Positions 22,714 to 35,400 of a DNA stretch of 58,065 nt are shown in pieces (within the stretch, counting starts at the first letter, position 1; every line of letters starts with the position of its first letter). Made by a program: the position numbers and the translations under genes. Under the pieces are notes generated by a model. The model searched no databases and was not told the DNA's origin. It saw nothing but the letters and a program-made list of their open reading frames with translations. Source of the stretch: Schoenoplectus triqueter (Eukaryota > Streptophyta > Magnoliopsida > Poales > Cyperaceae); NCBI GenBank assembly GCA_964058805.1, contig CAXKVV010001356.1:1-58065 (forward strand). Direction: 5' to 3'.

Positions 22714-25700
22714 TTAGGCACTCAACGCTGATGAATGAGATGATGCTGTCTCAGGACCATAGTCGTCGTCGTCGTCGTCATCATTAAGATCATCAAAATC
22801 CCAGAATTCATCTTCTTCGGCTTCCTCCTCTGGCATCTTCCATTTATCGTGTTGTATCTCCATCCCCTCCAACAACTCCACAACCTACCATAGTTTTCAA
22901 TGATTAAACACTAATGATGCAATCTTAATTTTTCTTTTGTTCATGAGGATGACAACTAAATTTGGGGTCAGAAAAAATATTTACACGAAAAATTAATGTA
23001 TAATGTATCATAAAAGAATTATGAATGTGTCATATTTACAGAATAATAGAAAAAATAATGTGTGGGATTAACAGAATAATAGAGAAAATCATTTGTCCAG
23101 AGTGCAGGTGAAATAAAAATCAGTCAAAGGTTAAGTGGTTGATTAAGATTTAATTTTCTTTTCAAATAAATTAATCAAAGAAAAATCAACTGGTACAAAT
23201 ATGATTGGAAGAGACAAATCATGACCAAGTACAAGAAAAAAAAATTAAGCAAATAAACAAAACTAACAGAACTTGGATAGTGAAATGCGTATCTAATAAA
23301 CAAATGATTCAATAAATAATTCAAAATAAGACCCCTCTGATGGGTGAATTATTCGGAGCCCTTGTCCTTGACTATGATGTTCTGTTCTGTGATAGAGAAA
23401 ATCAGGGACCGAACTAGGGGGTGGACTAGGAGGCCCCCTCATGAAATTGAAATTTGAAAAGAAAAATGAAAATCATAGTGTATTTTGAGAGGTTTTGTCC
23501 ACTCGGCACCCCCAATATTTGTATCTAATATTCAATATAACACTTGGCACCCCAAATTAAAATCCTAGATCCGCCATGGAGAAAATTATGAGAGACCCCT
23601 TTAGTACAGTTAACAACCCGTGAGTTATCAAATAAAGGCAGAGTTAGTTCAAAATGTATTTATTATTTTTGATACATTTCATAAAGCAGAAGACTGCTCT
23701 TTTTTTTTGGGAATTTGTAAGGATTTCTTATGAAGATTGTTCAGAAACAAACTAATTTTCCTACTAAATTTAAGAACTTTCCAAATAAATTAAGACCATT
23801 CTATCAGCCACAACAAATTAGCAATAATGGGTTGTAAAGACAATTGAACTTGTGCTTATATTATATATATATATATTAAAAATTCATTTCTTACCTCTTC
23901 AAAATGTATGTATACTTTCCGATAATGTTGAGCTATAGTTCTCACAGAGAAAGGGGACCTTTCTATTATGATTCTCAATAAGAGCAAATTTTCTTTAATG
24001 TTAATCTGTTAAATAAAATTTCAGATGCAGTCTAATATGTAGCATGCACAGTTTTCTGGTAACTTCTTCAGTAAAGTGTCAGTATTATTACCCTGTTCAG
24101 CATTTAATCATCAGTCTTTTGTTATTAATTGTATTTTTATGGGGGCTTAACTTTTAAATGTTTTTGCATACCTCTGTCATAGAAGGTCTCCATGCAGCTG
24201 ATGCACGAATGCACAGTGATGCCACAAAGACAAGCCTTTTGATTTCCTCCTGATCATCATCATAATTAATCCGTGGATCGATCAATGCTTCTATGTTGCC
24301 ATCTTTGAGAAAATGTTTAGCCTATCATAAGAACAAGTGTTTGTGTTGGCAAACTGAAAACATTTATAATTTGAGAATATTAAATATTAGACCAGCACCT
24401 AGTATCAGGCTATAAGAGCAAATGGTTAGTTTTGTATGAGAGTCAGACTTGAGCGCTCAGCACAGAGGTCAGTCCTAATCCATTCAGACATAAATTAGAG
24501 AGAGAGAAAGAGAGTTACCCAACTCAGTAAACTTTTATGAGTCCCGTCAACCGGCTTTCGACCTGTTATGATCTCTAACAAGAAAACCCCAAATGAGAAA
24601 ACATCTGTTTTCTCATCAATAACGCCATGTGTAAAATACTCAGGTGCTAGACACCTTCAGAGAAAAAAACAATTGTTCTGGTAAGCCATACATGCAGCCA
24701 AAATCTTTTTATCTTTGCCAGAAAAGTGAAACATTTGCATCTTTCCTCCCAGATTAAAGTTTACAACCGTGCAGCTGTAATATTCTCCTTTTTAATCCAA
24801 TTTTCATATGAAACCCAGATTCTGCATCCATATATTCTGTATTTAGCCAAAATTTCAAACAATAAAGTCTTTGCTATCAGGAGATGCATAGTCAAAATTG
24901 AAACAATTCAACATAAACATCAATAAAAAAAATTGATAGCACCATAGCCAGTACATAGCACAGACTGCTATTACCCAACCAAAACAGCATTATAATTACA
25001 AAAAATATTAAGTTTTTTTTTTTAATTTAGAAACTAACCCGAATGTGCCTTCAATTGGTGCTACTGCACGGTGACTCCACTCAGTTGGAAGCCATTTTGC
25101 AAGCCCAAAGTCTGAAATCTTCAATTTAAACAGACGTGATCACTTCATATACCACAAATCCACACATAGTGACAGTTTATATAAAGCAAATTAGCAATAA
25201 ACATTTAGGAATTGGAAAGCAAATTTTAGTTATGTACTTTAGGTTCGTAGTTCGCGGTGAGCAGTATATTTGATGCCTTGATGTCTCTATGTATAATTCT
25301 TCTTTGGCATCCTTTGTGGAGGTACTCTAACCCTCTTGCTGCACCAACTGCTATGTTGTACCTCACTTTCCATTCCATTGGTGGAGACTTCTTATCTGCA
25401 CAAAAATAGGGTACTCACGAGTTTCTTCTTGCACCAATAATTTCATTCAATTTAGTTATACAACCGTTGCCTGTCCTTAAAGGGGCATGGCGTCAGGTGT
25501 CTGGCAATGTTGGGAAGCAACTAATTGAAACAGTAAACACACAGCTAAAGCATCCTCTTTCCAATGCACATTTGTTTTTAATGCGTTGCATATTGAAATG
25601 ATGTCCATCAAATAAAAACTTCTTTTACCATACTTTTTCAGCCGCTTGTAGGTGAATTAACAAAACAACAATAAGAATACTGAGAATGACAATAAAGCAA

Positions 25701-26340
25701 AATTTTAACTGATATTACCATGTAAATTAGAAGACACTGAGCCGCGAGAAGAGAACTCAAAGACCAGGTATAATTCACGGTCGATACAACAACCTAAGAA
25801 TGCACATACATTAGGATGAGACACATGCCCGACTGTACCAAGCTCCATCAAGAAATCCTTTTCTTTTTGTTCTTCAGTCAATGCACGTGTCAGCCTTTTC
25901 ACAGCAATTGTTTGATCTTGATTATCTGCTATGACTCCTCGGTACACCTCCGAGTAGCCACCTCTTCCCACCAAATTATCTACAAATGAAAAGAAGTAAT
26001 TTCAAAATTTTGGGCAGAAAACATGTAAAACTTTTATCATCCTAATAACAGTAACAGACACTCATAATATATATATTTTTTCAGTATTTGATCAAAGGGA
26101 GATTATTTTTTTTTAAAAAAAAAATTGACCTTGGTGGAATCCATTGGTTGCTTGGTGGATTTCTTCATAAGAGAAGCATCTCCAAGTGGGTTTCTGAGGT
26201 CTCTCCGTGTAAAGAGAGGTTCCATCAGAGGACTCTAGATCAATTTGGTTTGTTTTGGAGGGTTCTTCTGTAAATTTGTTCTTTGGGCCAATGGAGAGAA
26301 GCCTTTTGAGGCTTCTGCTTCTAAGATAGATGTATTTCAT
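22714..26340 (-). CDS. Receptor-like cytoplasmic kinase, RLCK-VI class (RBK-like)
   Basis: Seven exons read 26340-26130, 25979-25719, 25395-25238, 25118-25039, 24654-24519, 24321-24172 and 22884-22714, giving 388 aa. All phases agree and all introns are GT-AG. Residues 1-20 ([18 protein letters not shown]) are the basic start typical of [19 protein letters not shown] precedes the kinase domain. Visible are the GRGGYSEV glycine loop (75-82), Lys98, Glu116, HRDIKASN with Asp195, DFG Asp213 and an APE motif, so it should be an active Ser/Thr kinase. There is no signal peptide or membrane span. The family includes Arabidopsis RBK1/RBK2, which bind ROP GTPases. The C-terminus is acidic with an Asp run and Ser-rich end. 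An upstream in-frame TTG at 26358 was rejected as start. Confidence 0.9.
23403..23578. mobile_element. hAT-like MITE in the last kinase intron, perfect 8-bp TSD
   Basis: GAGAAAAT flanks both sides (23395-23402 and 23579-23586). The element starts CAGGGACCGAACTAGG and ends CCTAGATCCGCCATG. The 176 bp include the GGGGG-GCCCCC patches common in decayed plant hAT ends. It lies inside the intron between 24172 and 22884 and should not affect the protein. Confidence 0.65.
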
Positions 26341-26565
26341 CTCCAAGCATAGGTTCAATCAATGTTAGCCTTTGCCTTTGATCCAAGAATGGAGCAAGCT
26401 CATCTACCTATCTATGTAGAAATAGAGAGAAGAGGGAGAGAAAGAGGAGGTGAGAAGGTGAGGAGAGGCAGTTGGCTAGTGAAGGAAGAGGAAGAGATAT
26501 TTCCTTTATAAGGTGTTCACTGTTCAATTTATTTGTGTTCACTGTTCAGTTTATTTGTGTGTGAG

Positions 26566-26809
26566 TAGAGGTGGCAGAACCCGATCCGACCCGATTTTTT
26601 AAGAAAATCAAACTAACCCGATCCGATCCGAACCCGACCCGACCCGAGATCAAATGGTCTTCAATCCAATCGAAATCTATCAACGATCTGAAAAAAATAC
26701 AACATGTAAATTTACGGTACCCGATTTCTTCCAGAAAGTCAAACTGACCCAACCCGCCCGACCCGAACCCGAACCCGACCCGACCCGACCCGCCCGATTG
26801 CCACCTCTA
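26566..26809. mobile_element. hAT-like MITE with CCCGA repeats, perfect 8-bp TSD
   Basis: The ends TAGAGGTGGCA (left) and, reverse-complemented, TAGAGGTGGCAATCGGG (right) are inverted. TGTGTGAG flanks both sides (26558-26565 and 26810-26817). The interior contains CCCGACCCGACCCGA pentanucleotide repeats, giving short open frames on both strands that are not genes. It sits about 225 bp upstream of the kinase start codon. Confidence 0.75.
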
Positions 26810-26889
26810 TGTGTGAGAGACGAGCGTGAGAGTTCATGGAGGTATTTAGGTATGCCAGGTGTACCGTAGGAAATGTTGGTTTATATCAC

Positions 26890-27371
26890 TTTAGTTGGAC
26901 TAAATTCGTATTCGACTCAATAGCTTAATCGATCAAACCGGCTCGTTAATTACTTTTAGGTCAGAAGTTTCATTTTGAAATCAGCTTATTAAGTTGACGA
27001 GCTAACCGAGTTGACTCATTAATGCCCGTTAAGTCTAATTTAATAGTTAATGATATTTTTATAAAAATATTAAAATAACTAATGATAAAATATTTCACAC
27101 AATTTGATATAATAGTTTAATTGCATATCATATTATAAATTATTTACTATACCACAAATTCATAATAAAAATATATAAATAATAAATATTAATAGTTTAA
27201 CGAGCTAAATGAGCAAAATGAACCGAGCTGACTTAAGCTCAAACTTGGCTCCTTAACTTAACGAACCAGCTCGTTAACGGCTCGGTTCATTGACGAGTGA
27301 GCTAATAATGAGTCGATCCCGAACGAATCACGAGTGAGTCATAGACCATGAATTTTTTTTGTCAGCCCTAT
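26890..27371. repeat. Probable decayed TIR element (TAGGGCTGACAAA right end)
   Basis: The right end, reverse-complemented, reads TAGGGCTGACAAA, like the other TAGGG elements here. Subterminal GAGCTGACTTAAGCTC and GGCTCGTTAA-type motifs occur in both orientations. No convincing left end or target duplication was found. Confidence 0.3.
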
Positions 27372-27539
27372 TATAAATTCATAAGTGCATTTTTTTTGAC
27401 GGATCAAGTGGTTTTCATGCTGTAAGAAAACAAATTTTCACTTCAGTTTTTTTTTTTTAATTTCTCAACGTTGGAATCATTATTTTGTAGCCTTGTAGAA
27501 TGTATATTTTGCATCTATAATAAAAATCTCAGTAACTTA

Positions 27540-28288
27540 GGGTCCGTTTGACAAATTAAGGAATAACTTTGGAAGAGTGGTAATTTTGGAAGAGTGATAG
27601 AATAGTATTTTTTTTGGAAGAGTGGTAGAAGAGTGGTATTCTTGACTATTCGGAAGAACGAAAATATCCTTTGGCAGTTGTTACTCAGAATAGTTAAAAT
27701 ATAAATAATTATGATACTAATAATGATGATGATAATAATAATAGTAAAATAATAATCATAATAGTAAGATAATAATAATAATAATAAAGTAATAAAAAAT
27801 AATCATAATAAATAATAATATTATAATAGCAATATAATAAAAATATAAACATAATCATAATATAGTAATATAATAATAAAAAAAATATAATTACAATCAT
27901 AATTATAATAATATAATAATAATAAATAATCATAATTTTAATAATATAATCATAATCATAATCATAATCATGATAATAATAATTATAGTCATAATCATAA
28001 TAATATTACCATAATCATAATCATAATAATATAATAATAAAAATATAAACATAATAAAAAAATAATTATAATAATATAATAATAAATTAATCATAACTAT
28101 AATCAACATATAATAATATAATACAACATAATAAAATAATAATAAAGTAATAAAAAATAATCATAATAAATAATAATATTATAATAGTAATATAATAAAA
28201 ATATAAACATAATCATAATATAGTAATATAATAATAAAAATTTATAATTACAATCAAAATTATAATAATATAATAATGAGTAATCATA

Positions 28289-28329
<41 letters not shown>

Positions 28330-28968
28330 TAATCATAATCATAAAAATAATTATAAAAAATTAGAATTATAATAATATAATAATAAATTAATCATCACTA
28401 TAATCAAGATATAATAATATAATACAACATAATAAAATAATAATAAGTAATAATAATAATCATAATATAATAATATAATAATTAATAATCTTGATCATAA
28501 TAATATAATAATAAAATAATTATATTTATATTTATATTCATAATATAATATAATATTATTAAAATTATATTTATAATAATAAATAATAATATAATAATAC
28601 TAATGGTAACGATAATATAATAACAATAATGATAATAATAATTTAATAATAATAATATGATAATAATAATAATAAATAATAATCATAATATTAATATAAT
28701 AATAAATTATAATCATAAATATAATATAATAATATAATAATTCTAAATCTTAATCATAATCATAATATAATAATATAATATAATATAATCAAACAATAAT
28801 CGCTATTCCGACGAGAGTTAATCTGATATTCCACCTATAAATCGGTATATCGAATTAGCACTATTCCGCACTCTTCTACTTAGTCTAAAATTCGTTTGGC
28901 AAATTAATTCGTCGGAATAGCTATTCGATTCTAACTTTTTGCTATTTCATTGAGTGTCAAATACTCCC
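27540..28968. mobile_element. Tourist-like element, copy C (1.43 kb), A/T microsatellite interior
   Basis: It begins GGGTCCGTTTGACAAATT and ends GTGTCAAATACTCCC. TTA flanks both sides (27537-27539 and 28969-28971), the PIF/Harbinger-Tourist target. The subterminal regions match copies A and B. About 1.1 kb of the interior is degenerate ATAATA/ATCATAATC tract, which yields meaningless Tyr/Ile/Leu-only open frames on the minus strand. Confidence 0.7.
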
Positions 28969-28971
28969 TTA

Positions 28972-29554
28972 CTTACTGAATAGTTTGATAAATTTTATAT
29001 AGTAAATTATTCGCTTGCTATCTCTAAAAAAAGAACTTACATAATGAATGTGTTAGTGTATGTGACCAAGTGGCAGTGTGGTTGAGTGGTTGGATCAGTG
29101 TCTATTCTTTCGTTTTCCATTTTTGGTTTTTTGTTAATGTTTTTTCTTAGGGTGTTGTGGACCTATGGTGTTGGTTTTCTATTTGGTAAGGTGAAATTAT
29201 TGTCTTGTTATTTGGGATACTTTTTTGCATTTCTAAAAAAAAGGAACTTGATCGGTTAGAAATTGGATTCCAAGAAAAAGTGACAAGCAATCTCGAGGCG
29301 TCAGTAAGTGGGCGCATCACTCAAAGTTGCATAATTTAGTAAGGATGGGTTAATTACTACGTCTCTTTTGTTCTTTTGTGTACTTTTCTACATTAGCACT
29401 TATGGTAATTGTGATGTCTTACATCAGTTGTCTCTTGTATTATTTTCTTTTTCTTAGATCCGGAATTACATTTTTCTCAAAAAAAAAAGATCAGGAATTA
29501 CCGACAAACAATATATTAATCACAATAAAACATCACAGTACTATATATAATATT
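28972..29554. other. Spacer with a possible tRNA-derived SINE remnant
   Basis: GGCAGTGTGGTTGAGTGG at about 29070-29090 resembles an A-box region of Ser/Leu tRNAs, and an A-run follows at about 29235-29245. No clear B box was found, so this is weak. Otherwise no gene is visible. Confidence 0.25.
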
Positions 29555-29897
29555 TTATTGAGTTATTTTGATAACCTTGACAATGAACCTCTAAATAAAT
29601 ATAAAAAATCTTAAAATTTTTTTATAGATGTGTTCTTCTACTTTAGATTGATGGTCATTCAAATTTCATTATCGTTTGATAGTTCATCAAAAACCGTTAA
29701 ATTAAAACCGTTGTAAATTATATAAAAATTTGATGGACTATCAAACGATAATGAAATTACATGAAATTTGAATGATCATCAATCTAAAAGTAGAATAACA
29801 CATCCATAAACCTTTTTTTTTCAATTTTTAAGATTTTTTTTATATTTATTTATTGTCAAGATTGTCAAAATAGCCCATTGTCAACCAATCCCTTCTC
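29555..29897. mobile_element. Mutator-like foldback MITE, copy 3 (left end truncated)
   Basis: The arms match the copies at 5003-5392 and 14973-15357: TGACAATGAACCTCTAAATAAATAT on the left (partial) and TTGTCAAGATTGTCAAAATA with CCCATTGTCAACCAATCCC on the right. A central inverted pair surrounds TTATCGTTTGATAG and CTATCAAACGATAA. The outermost left terminus is missing. Confidence 0.6.
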
Positions 29898-32094
29898 TAT
29901 TTTATTAAGAGTAAACTGTGGAGTTACATTTATGTATGCCAAAAAAGTAGTTTTGTGTATGCCAAAAATGAAATTAGATTATTGGTAAATTAGTAATTAC
30001 TCTAACAGATTCAATTGATTGCTCCAATGTTCAGTAGTGAAATTATATTATTTTAATATTTTGTTAAGAAAGCTTTCTAGTTAAGTGACCAGAAGCAGAA
30101 GCGCAGAGCTGAATGAATTTTGGCATCTCACACTTTGGCAAGTTATATCAGAGGAGGAAAAGAATATATGGGGGACCACTGTAAATAAAATAAATAAAAT
30201 CAATAATATTCAGCGAGTTTGTCTGAAGAAATAAATTCGTCCTTATAGCATGGTTTGCTCGGGTGAGCTATAGTGAGGCACATGGCAACAAACATAGTTG
30301 GATCTGTGAAATTAATTAATGAAACATCATATTGAAGAGGGTGAGAATTTTATGCATCATTTCTTATGCTGCACGCATGCAATTCTGTTACGAAAAATGA
30401 AACCCATCTCACGCTGTCAATATTTAAAAATGAAGGGCAAGAAATGTGACACATATGCTAGAACATAATTTATTTATTTATTCTTTATTATTCTTTGAGG
30501 AAAGGAAGGAAAATGCTGACTATTGTGTTTTCCTTTTTATAGAAGGAAGTTAAATATTTCTAGTGGGGAAAAAGGAGGAAGCCAAGATTCAATCACCAGG
30601 CCTAGAAAGGAGATTTTAGATATAATAGCAGCGTAAATAGCCCAAATATAATGGATTAATGGGCCTATTTTAGGTTAGTTTTGGGTTAGCTCTGTGGGTC
30701 CTACTCTTAACCTTGTTGCCATCATGGCCCATGGATTTTTTCCTTTAAAAACAAAGAAAAGAAAAGAAGACTTGCAAGTCAAATTGTGATTAGGGAACTG
30801 ACACTGTGGGTGGACCAGACTTTATTTGACTTTACAATGACAGAGAGCACGTGAGTGGTCCAATCATGGTCCGCCAAGTCAGCAACATTTCTTTTGTAAT
30901 TCGGACTTGGATATTTCAGTTGCGGCGCAATCCTATATTTTGTTTTAGTTCTCGATAAAAAGAAAAACGCTTTGTAATAATTAAAAAAAGTGTGGGCTAG
31001 GGTCCAAGTATCCAATCATGTATTCATTTTTCTTTTTTGAATATCATAGGATTTCTGGATTATTGTACATAATGTGTTCTTTCTTCAACTGGAAATAAAT
31101 ATCACACTTAAATTCTCTTTCTGTATCCAACCTAATAACAGAAACTTCTATTTTCCATTTTTATCGGTGGAAGAAACTTGTTGAGTTGATAACAACGTAG
31201 AACAACATGACTTGTCCACTCATGATTCGCCACGTCATCAACTAAGTTTTCTCTGATATTTGAACTTGGACCTGCCTATGGGTTTTGAATAGATGTTCAT
31301 TCTGGAGAAATAAATTTAGATGTTCATTCTGTTTTGAATAGAAAAAAAAAACAAATTTAGATGTTCATTCTGGGGAAATAAATTTTGGTTTTGGATTACG
31401 GTTTATTTTTGTTTAATATATAAAATAACTGATTTTGGTTTACAGGTACAAGAATATAATTATGTTTTGTTTTTTCTTTTCTGAAATCAATAAGTTTCCT
31501 GGATTAATGTAATCATTTTTTTTGCTTTCTTCAGCTGGGGAAAATAATTAGTACTAGATATTCATAATTGAATGCTAAAACAATATTAGCTTCTCATTAT
31601 ATTATTTCCATTCTAAATACCAATAAGATGGTCATTTTTTATTTTGAGATAAAACAACAAAACATAATGGTTGTCATGCAAATTGCAATAACTTATTTTC
31701 GCCCAAGCACGTTCTTACGGGAGTAACAAAATTTACTTCTTTTCTGGTTTGTATTGTTTGACTATACATGTTTGATTTTGCTCTTATTCCAACTCAAATA
31801 GCAAAATTTTAATTCTTTTTTTTTCAATTACTCCGTCTGATTTACAACGAACATATCTTAGATCGATTACCAACGTCATAAAAAACTTGCTCGAATGACA
31901 TCAACAAATTAATCTGATGCGTTAATCTTAAATCGAACGATCATACATTAAAAAGAAAAAGAAAAAGAAAAAGAAAAAGGAAAAGGAAATTATATATCAG
32001 ACAAGTATAACTCATACTTGTCTGGAAGTTCGGGCGTCTAAATCCAATACATTTTTCAAACCCGCGCCAATTGACATCTCCTGTCCGTACAGCC
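29898..32094. other. Spacer and 5' flank of the GPT gene
   Basis: No gene recognised. A purine-rich (AAAAAG)n stretch lies at about 31950-31990, just upstream of the GPT 5' UTR; on the minus strand it gives an artefactual Phe/Leu-rich frame. TTTAGATGTTCATTCTG recurs near 31315-31375 as a local duplication. Confidence 0.45.
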
Positions 32095-32447
32095 ATGCCG
32101 ATTCGCCGGAGACCAGCGATTCCCGACCAAACGGTTGCCTCCAGTGCACCGCCGCCTCCAAATCCTGAGCCTCCGACGGAGGAGTTCTCTCTCGCGCCAC
32201 CGAAGCTGGGCCTGATCTTCTCCATTTTGGCTCTTTTCTTTATCCCATTCTTCTATTTGCTATTCGTGTACTACCCGATTGAAAGCGGTCTCCGCCGTTC
32301 CATCTCCATCGGCGTAGCTATGAGCCTAGGTGGCTTTGCGATCACCGTCCGATTGATCCCTGTCGCTGCGCGGTATTTGTTGAGAAGAAACTTGTATGGA
32401 TACGATATCAATAAGAGGGGAACCCCCGAAGGAGCAGTGAAAGTGTG

Positions 32448-32484
<37 letters not shown>

Positions 32485-35400
32485 TTCAATTAAGATAGGA
32501 GCTCTGGCCTGTTACTTAGGACTGAAATGCGGACAACAGTAGATTTTTTAAAAAATCACATCTATCAAACTACCTGGATATTCCTTTAAATGGACTTAAT
32601 TTTGATTGTTATTTTAAGTAATCACATATACTATATATTTCCTTGTAGTTACTTTGCTCGACAAAGTTGGCTTGAGATAATTTGCAACTTCCCTCGTGTT
32701 TTTATGACCAATGGTTTTCTCTGTTTTTTTTTAATATTTCTAAAGTCTATACTATCGGCTATGTTGTTTCAGGCCAGAGACATTGGGACTTGTAACTGCT
32801 ATTGTATTTTTGGTTGTTGCTATTGTACTTCAGCTGTGCAACTTGACAGCAGACTCTGATGTATGCATTGTTCACTCTTTACTGTTTAGCATCCCTTAAT
32901 TTGCTATATTTCACTTCATTCCGCTTTTCATTTGGTATACCTGATTTTGGTGTCATTCTGTTCAGATTATAATATGTGCCTACCTGTATATATTCACATC
33001 ACTGAGATGCTGCAACTGTTTAACCTTTTTCTAATTGGTTTGTTTTACATATTTCTTTTTTTTTTTGCATAATTTATGAAAATGAAGTTGAATTGAGTTT
33101 AAATCAAGTATTGGTTAATACTGAAGACTGATTAAGGTTTAATCAGGATAAGATTGGGTTTCTCTTGAGCCCATGTGAGCCGATACTGTACTGCTCAGAC
33201 ATAGTATAGGTGTATACCAGCTAATTTTTCAACCGGACTTGTCTGAACGAAATAATTTTAATTGATTGCAGTGGCTTGTTGAATACAATGCGGCATTAGC
33301 ATGTATATGCTTTATGACTCTGCTTGGATTTGTCGATGATGTGCTTGATGTGCCATGGAGAGTGTATGTTTTTTTCAAAAATTTCGATGATTTGTCCTAA
33401 TTTTCATTTTGTAATTTTTAAATATGGCCCTATAAAATCATATTATTCCCTGTAGGAAATTGTTGTTGCCTGCATTTGCTTCTCTTCCTTTGTTGTTAGC
33501 TTATGCTGGCCATACGTCCATCATCATACCGAAGCCCCTTGTACCATATGTAGGCCTGACAGTTCTTGACCTAGGTAAAATAGAAGGAACATCTTTTAAA
33601 TTTGTTAAGTCATATTAAAAACATGCATCTCTTTCTACTCGCTTGATTTGCTATAGTCACTGTGCTATCATAAGTGAGGTCCCATGCACAAAAGACGCTA
33701 CTTATTATGTATTCAATAACACTTACCAGTATCGTTTTTATGTGATAAGAACACTTGAAAGTTCAAAATTTTGAAATTACACTCAACATCTTTCAGATAA
33801 CTTATTATAGATAAAGACTTGTGCTTCATTTTACCTCTTCAATTAAAATTTTAACTGAAATTAACCAATACAAGTTTAAAGGTTGGACACCAAATTTGAC
33901 TGAAAATAGCCGAAGATTGTGAATCCTATTTGCCAAGTTGAGATTTGTTTGCACTTATTTGTAAATACTGCAAAATACTTATTTTTCAAAAAAGCATTAT
34001 CTGATTTCTGTCTTAAAAGGTTTCCTCTTTTATGTGTAGGATTGATATACAAGGCATACATGGGATTGCTAGTAATATTTTGCACCAATTCTATAAATAT
34101 ACATGCTGGTGTTAATGGGCTTGAGGTTGGCCAAACTGTTGTTATATCAGTTGCAGTAATGCCCCTTTCCTTGTACTAAATTCTTGTTTTAGTGTTTCAA
34201 GAATTACTTTGCCAATTTTGGGTGTCTTTTCTGTCAGGAGCTTTCCAACATGATCATTGGTTCCATTTATGTTAGGCTTGCTTTACTTTCAATTTTTGGA
34301 GCTAATGATGGATTGACATTTATTGTGTGAAATTGATGCCTAAATAAGTCTAAATTTAGGTTTAGCTGCACAATTGATTATTAGAGCAAAATTTAGCCCA
34401 TATGTATCCTAGAGATTCAGTTGTGTTTTTTTCCTGAAGTATTCAGTTGAACAATTGAGGGAGATACAAAAGGATAATAGTGACAACTGCAAATTATTGC
34501 ACCATAGTTACTGCTCAGAGTTTGAGGAATATCACTGGACTCTTATGGTGAGGGTTTGTACCAGGAAGGAATCTTTCCTGAAATTGCAGTACTATATAGG
34601 CCTATTGTTTCCTGCATGAGGAACTAGTGTTCAACTATTAGTGGTTGTGTTTCCTTCTGGCATGGATTATTAGTTTCCTTTCTTCATTGTTTCTTTTCCA
34701 TTTGTTCAATTTAGTGTAGATTAAGGCAAAACTGGAGCTCAGACAGCTGAGAAAGTCTAATTGCACAATTAATTGCTATTTGTAACAGTGGATACTTGGA
34801 TAAATTGAGGCCCAATTGTACAATTGAACTGGCTTTAGTGAGGAAGTTGCATGTAATGATATATGCTGCCAACATTCAGTTTTAGATTATACCTGATTGT
34901 CTCCATAATGAACTTCTGTGAGACTTTAATGCTTCTGTTCCTTTTCTCTTTTACAGGTTTTGATACATAACTTGATGCAGATAGGTGCATCTACTGACCC
35001 TGATTATAAGCAAGCTCATGCATTTTCAGTCTATATTATGTTGCCCCTTCTGACCACTTCCCTGGGTTTGCTTGCTTTCAATTGGTAAGAAACATTATAT
35101 GCTTTAAAGTGAAGAGGTTTGTGGATGTCTTAGGTCATTTTATCCTTCTTAATTGTTTCAGGTATCCATCCTCAGTTTTCGTTGGTGATACATACACTTA
35201 TTTTGCGGGCATGTCCTTGGCCGTGGTTGGAATTTTGGGACACTTTAGGTATATATTACGTATTTTTGCTCCTTAAATACATCTAAAAACTTTTTATATT
35301 CTGACATTTATAGGCTATCTTAAAATGTGCACTTCTTCTGCAGTGAAACATTGTTGCTCTTCTTTTTGCCTCAAGTACTGAATTTTCTCTACTCATGCCC

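Noticed and set aside
26341..26358. Upstream start for the RLCK
   Set aside because: The codon at 26358 is TTG; the ATG at 26340 gives the family-typical MKYI start.
32071..32094. Upstream start for GPT
   Set aside because: The codon at 32071 is TTG, not ATG; the first in-frame ATG is 32095.
32012..32225. Minus-strand frames over GPT exon 1
   Set aside because: Shadows of the GC-richer first GPT exon and of the (AAAAAG)n tract.
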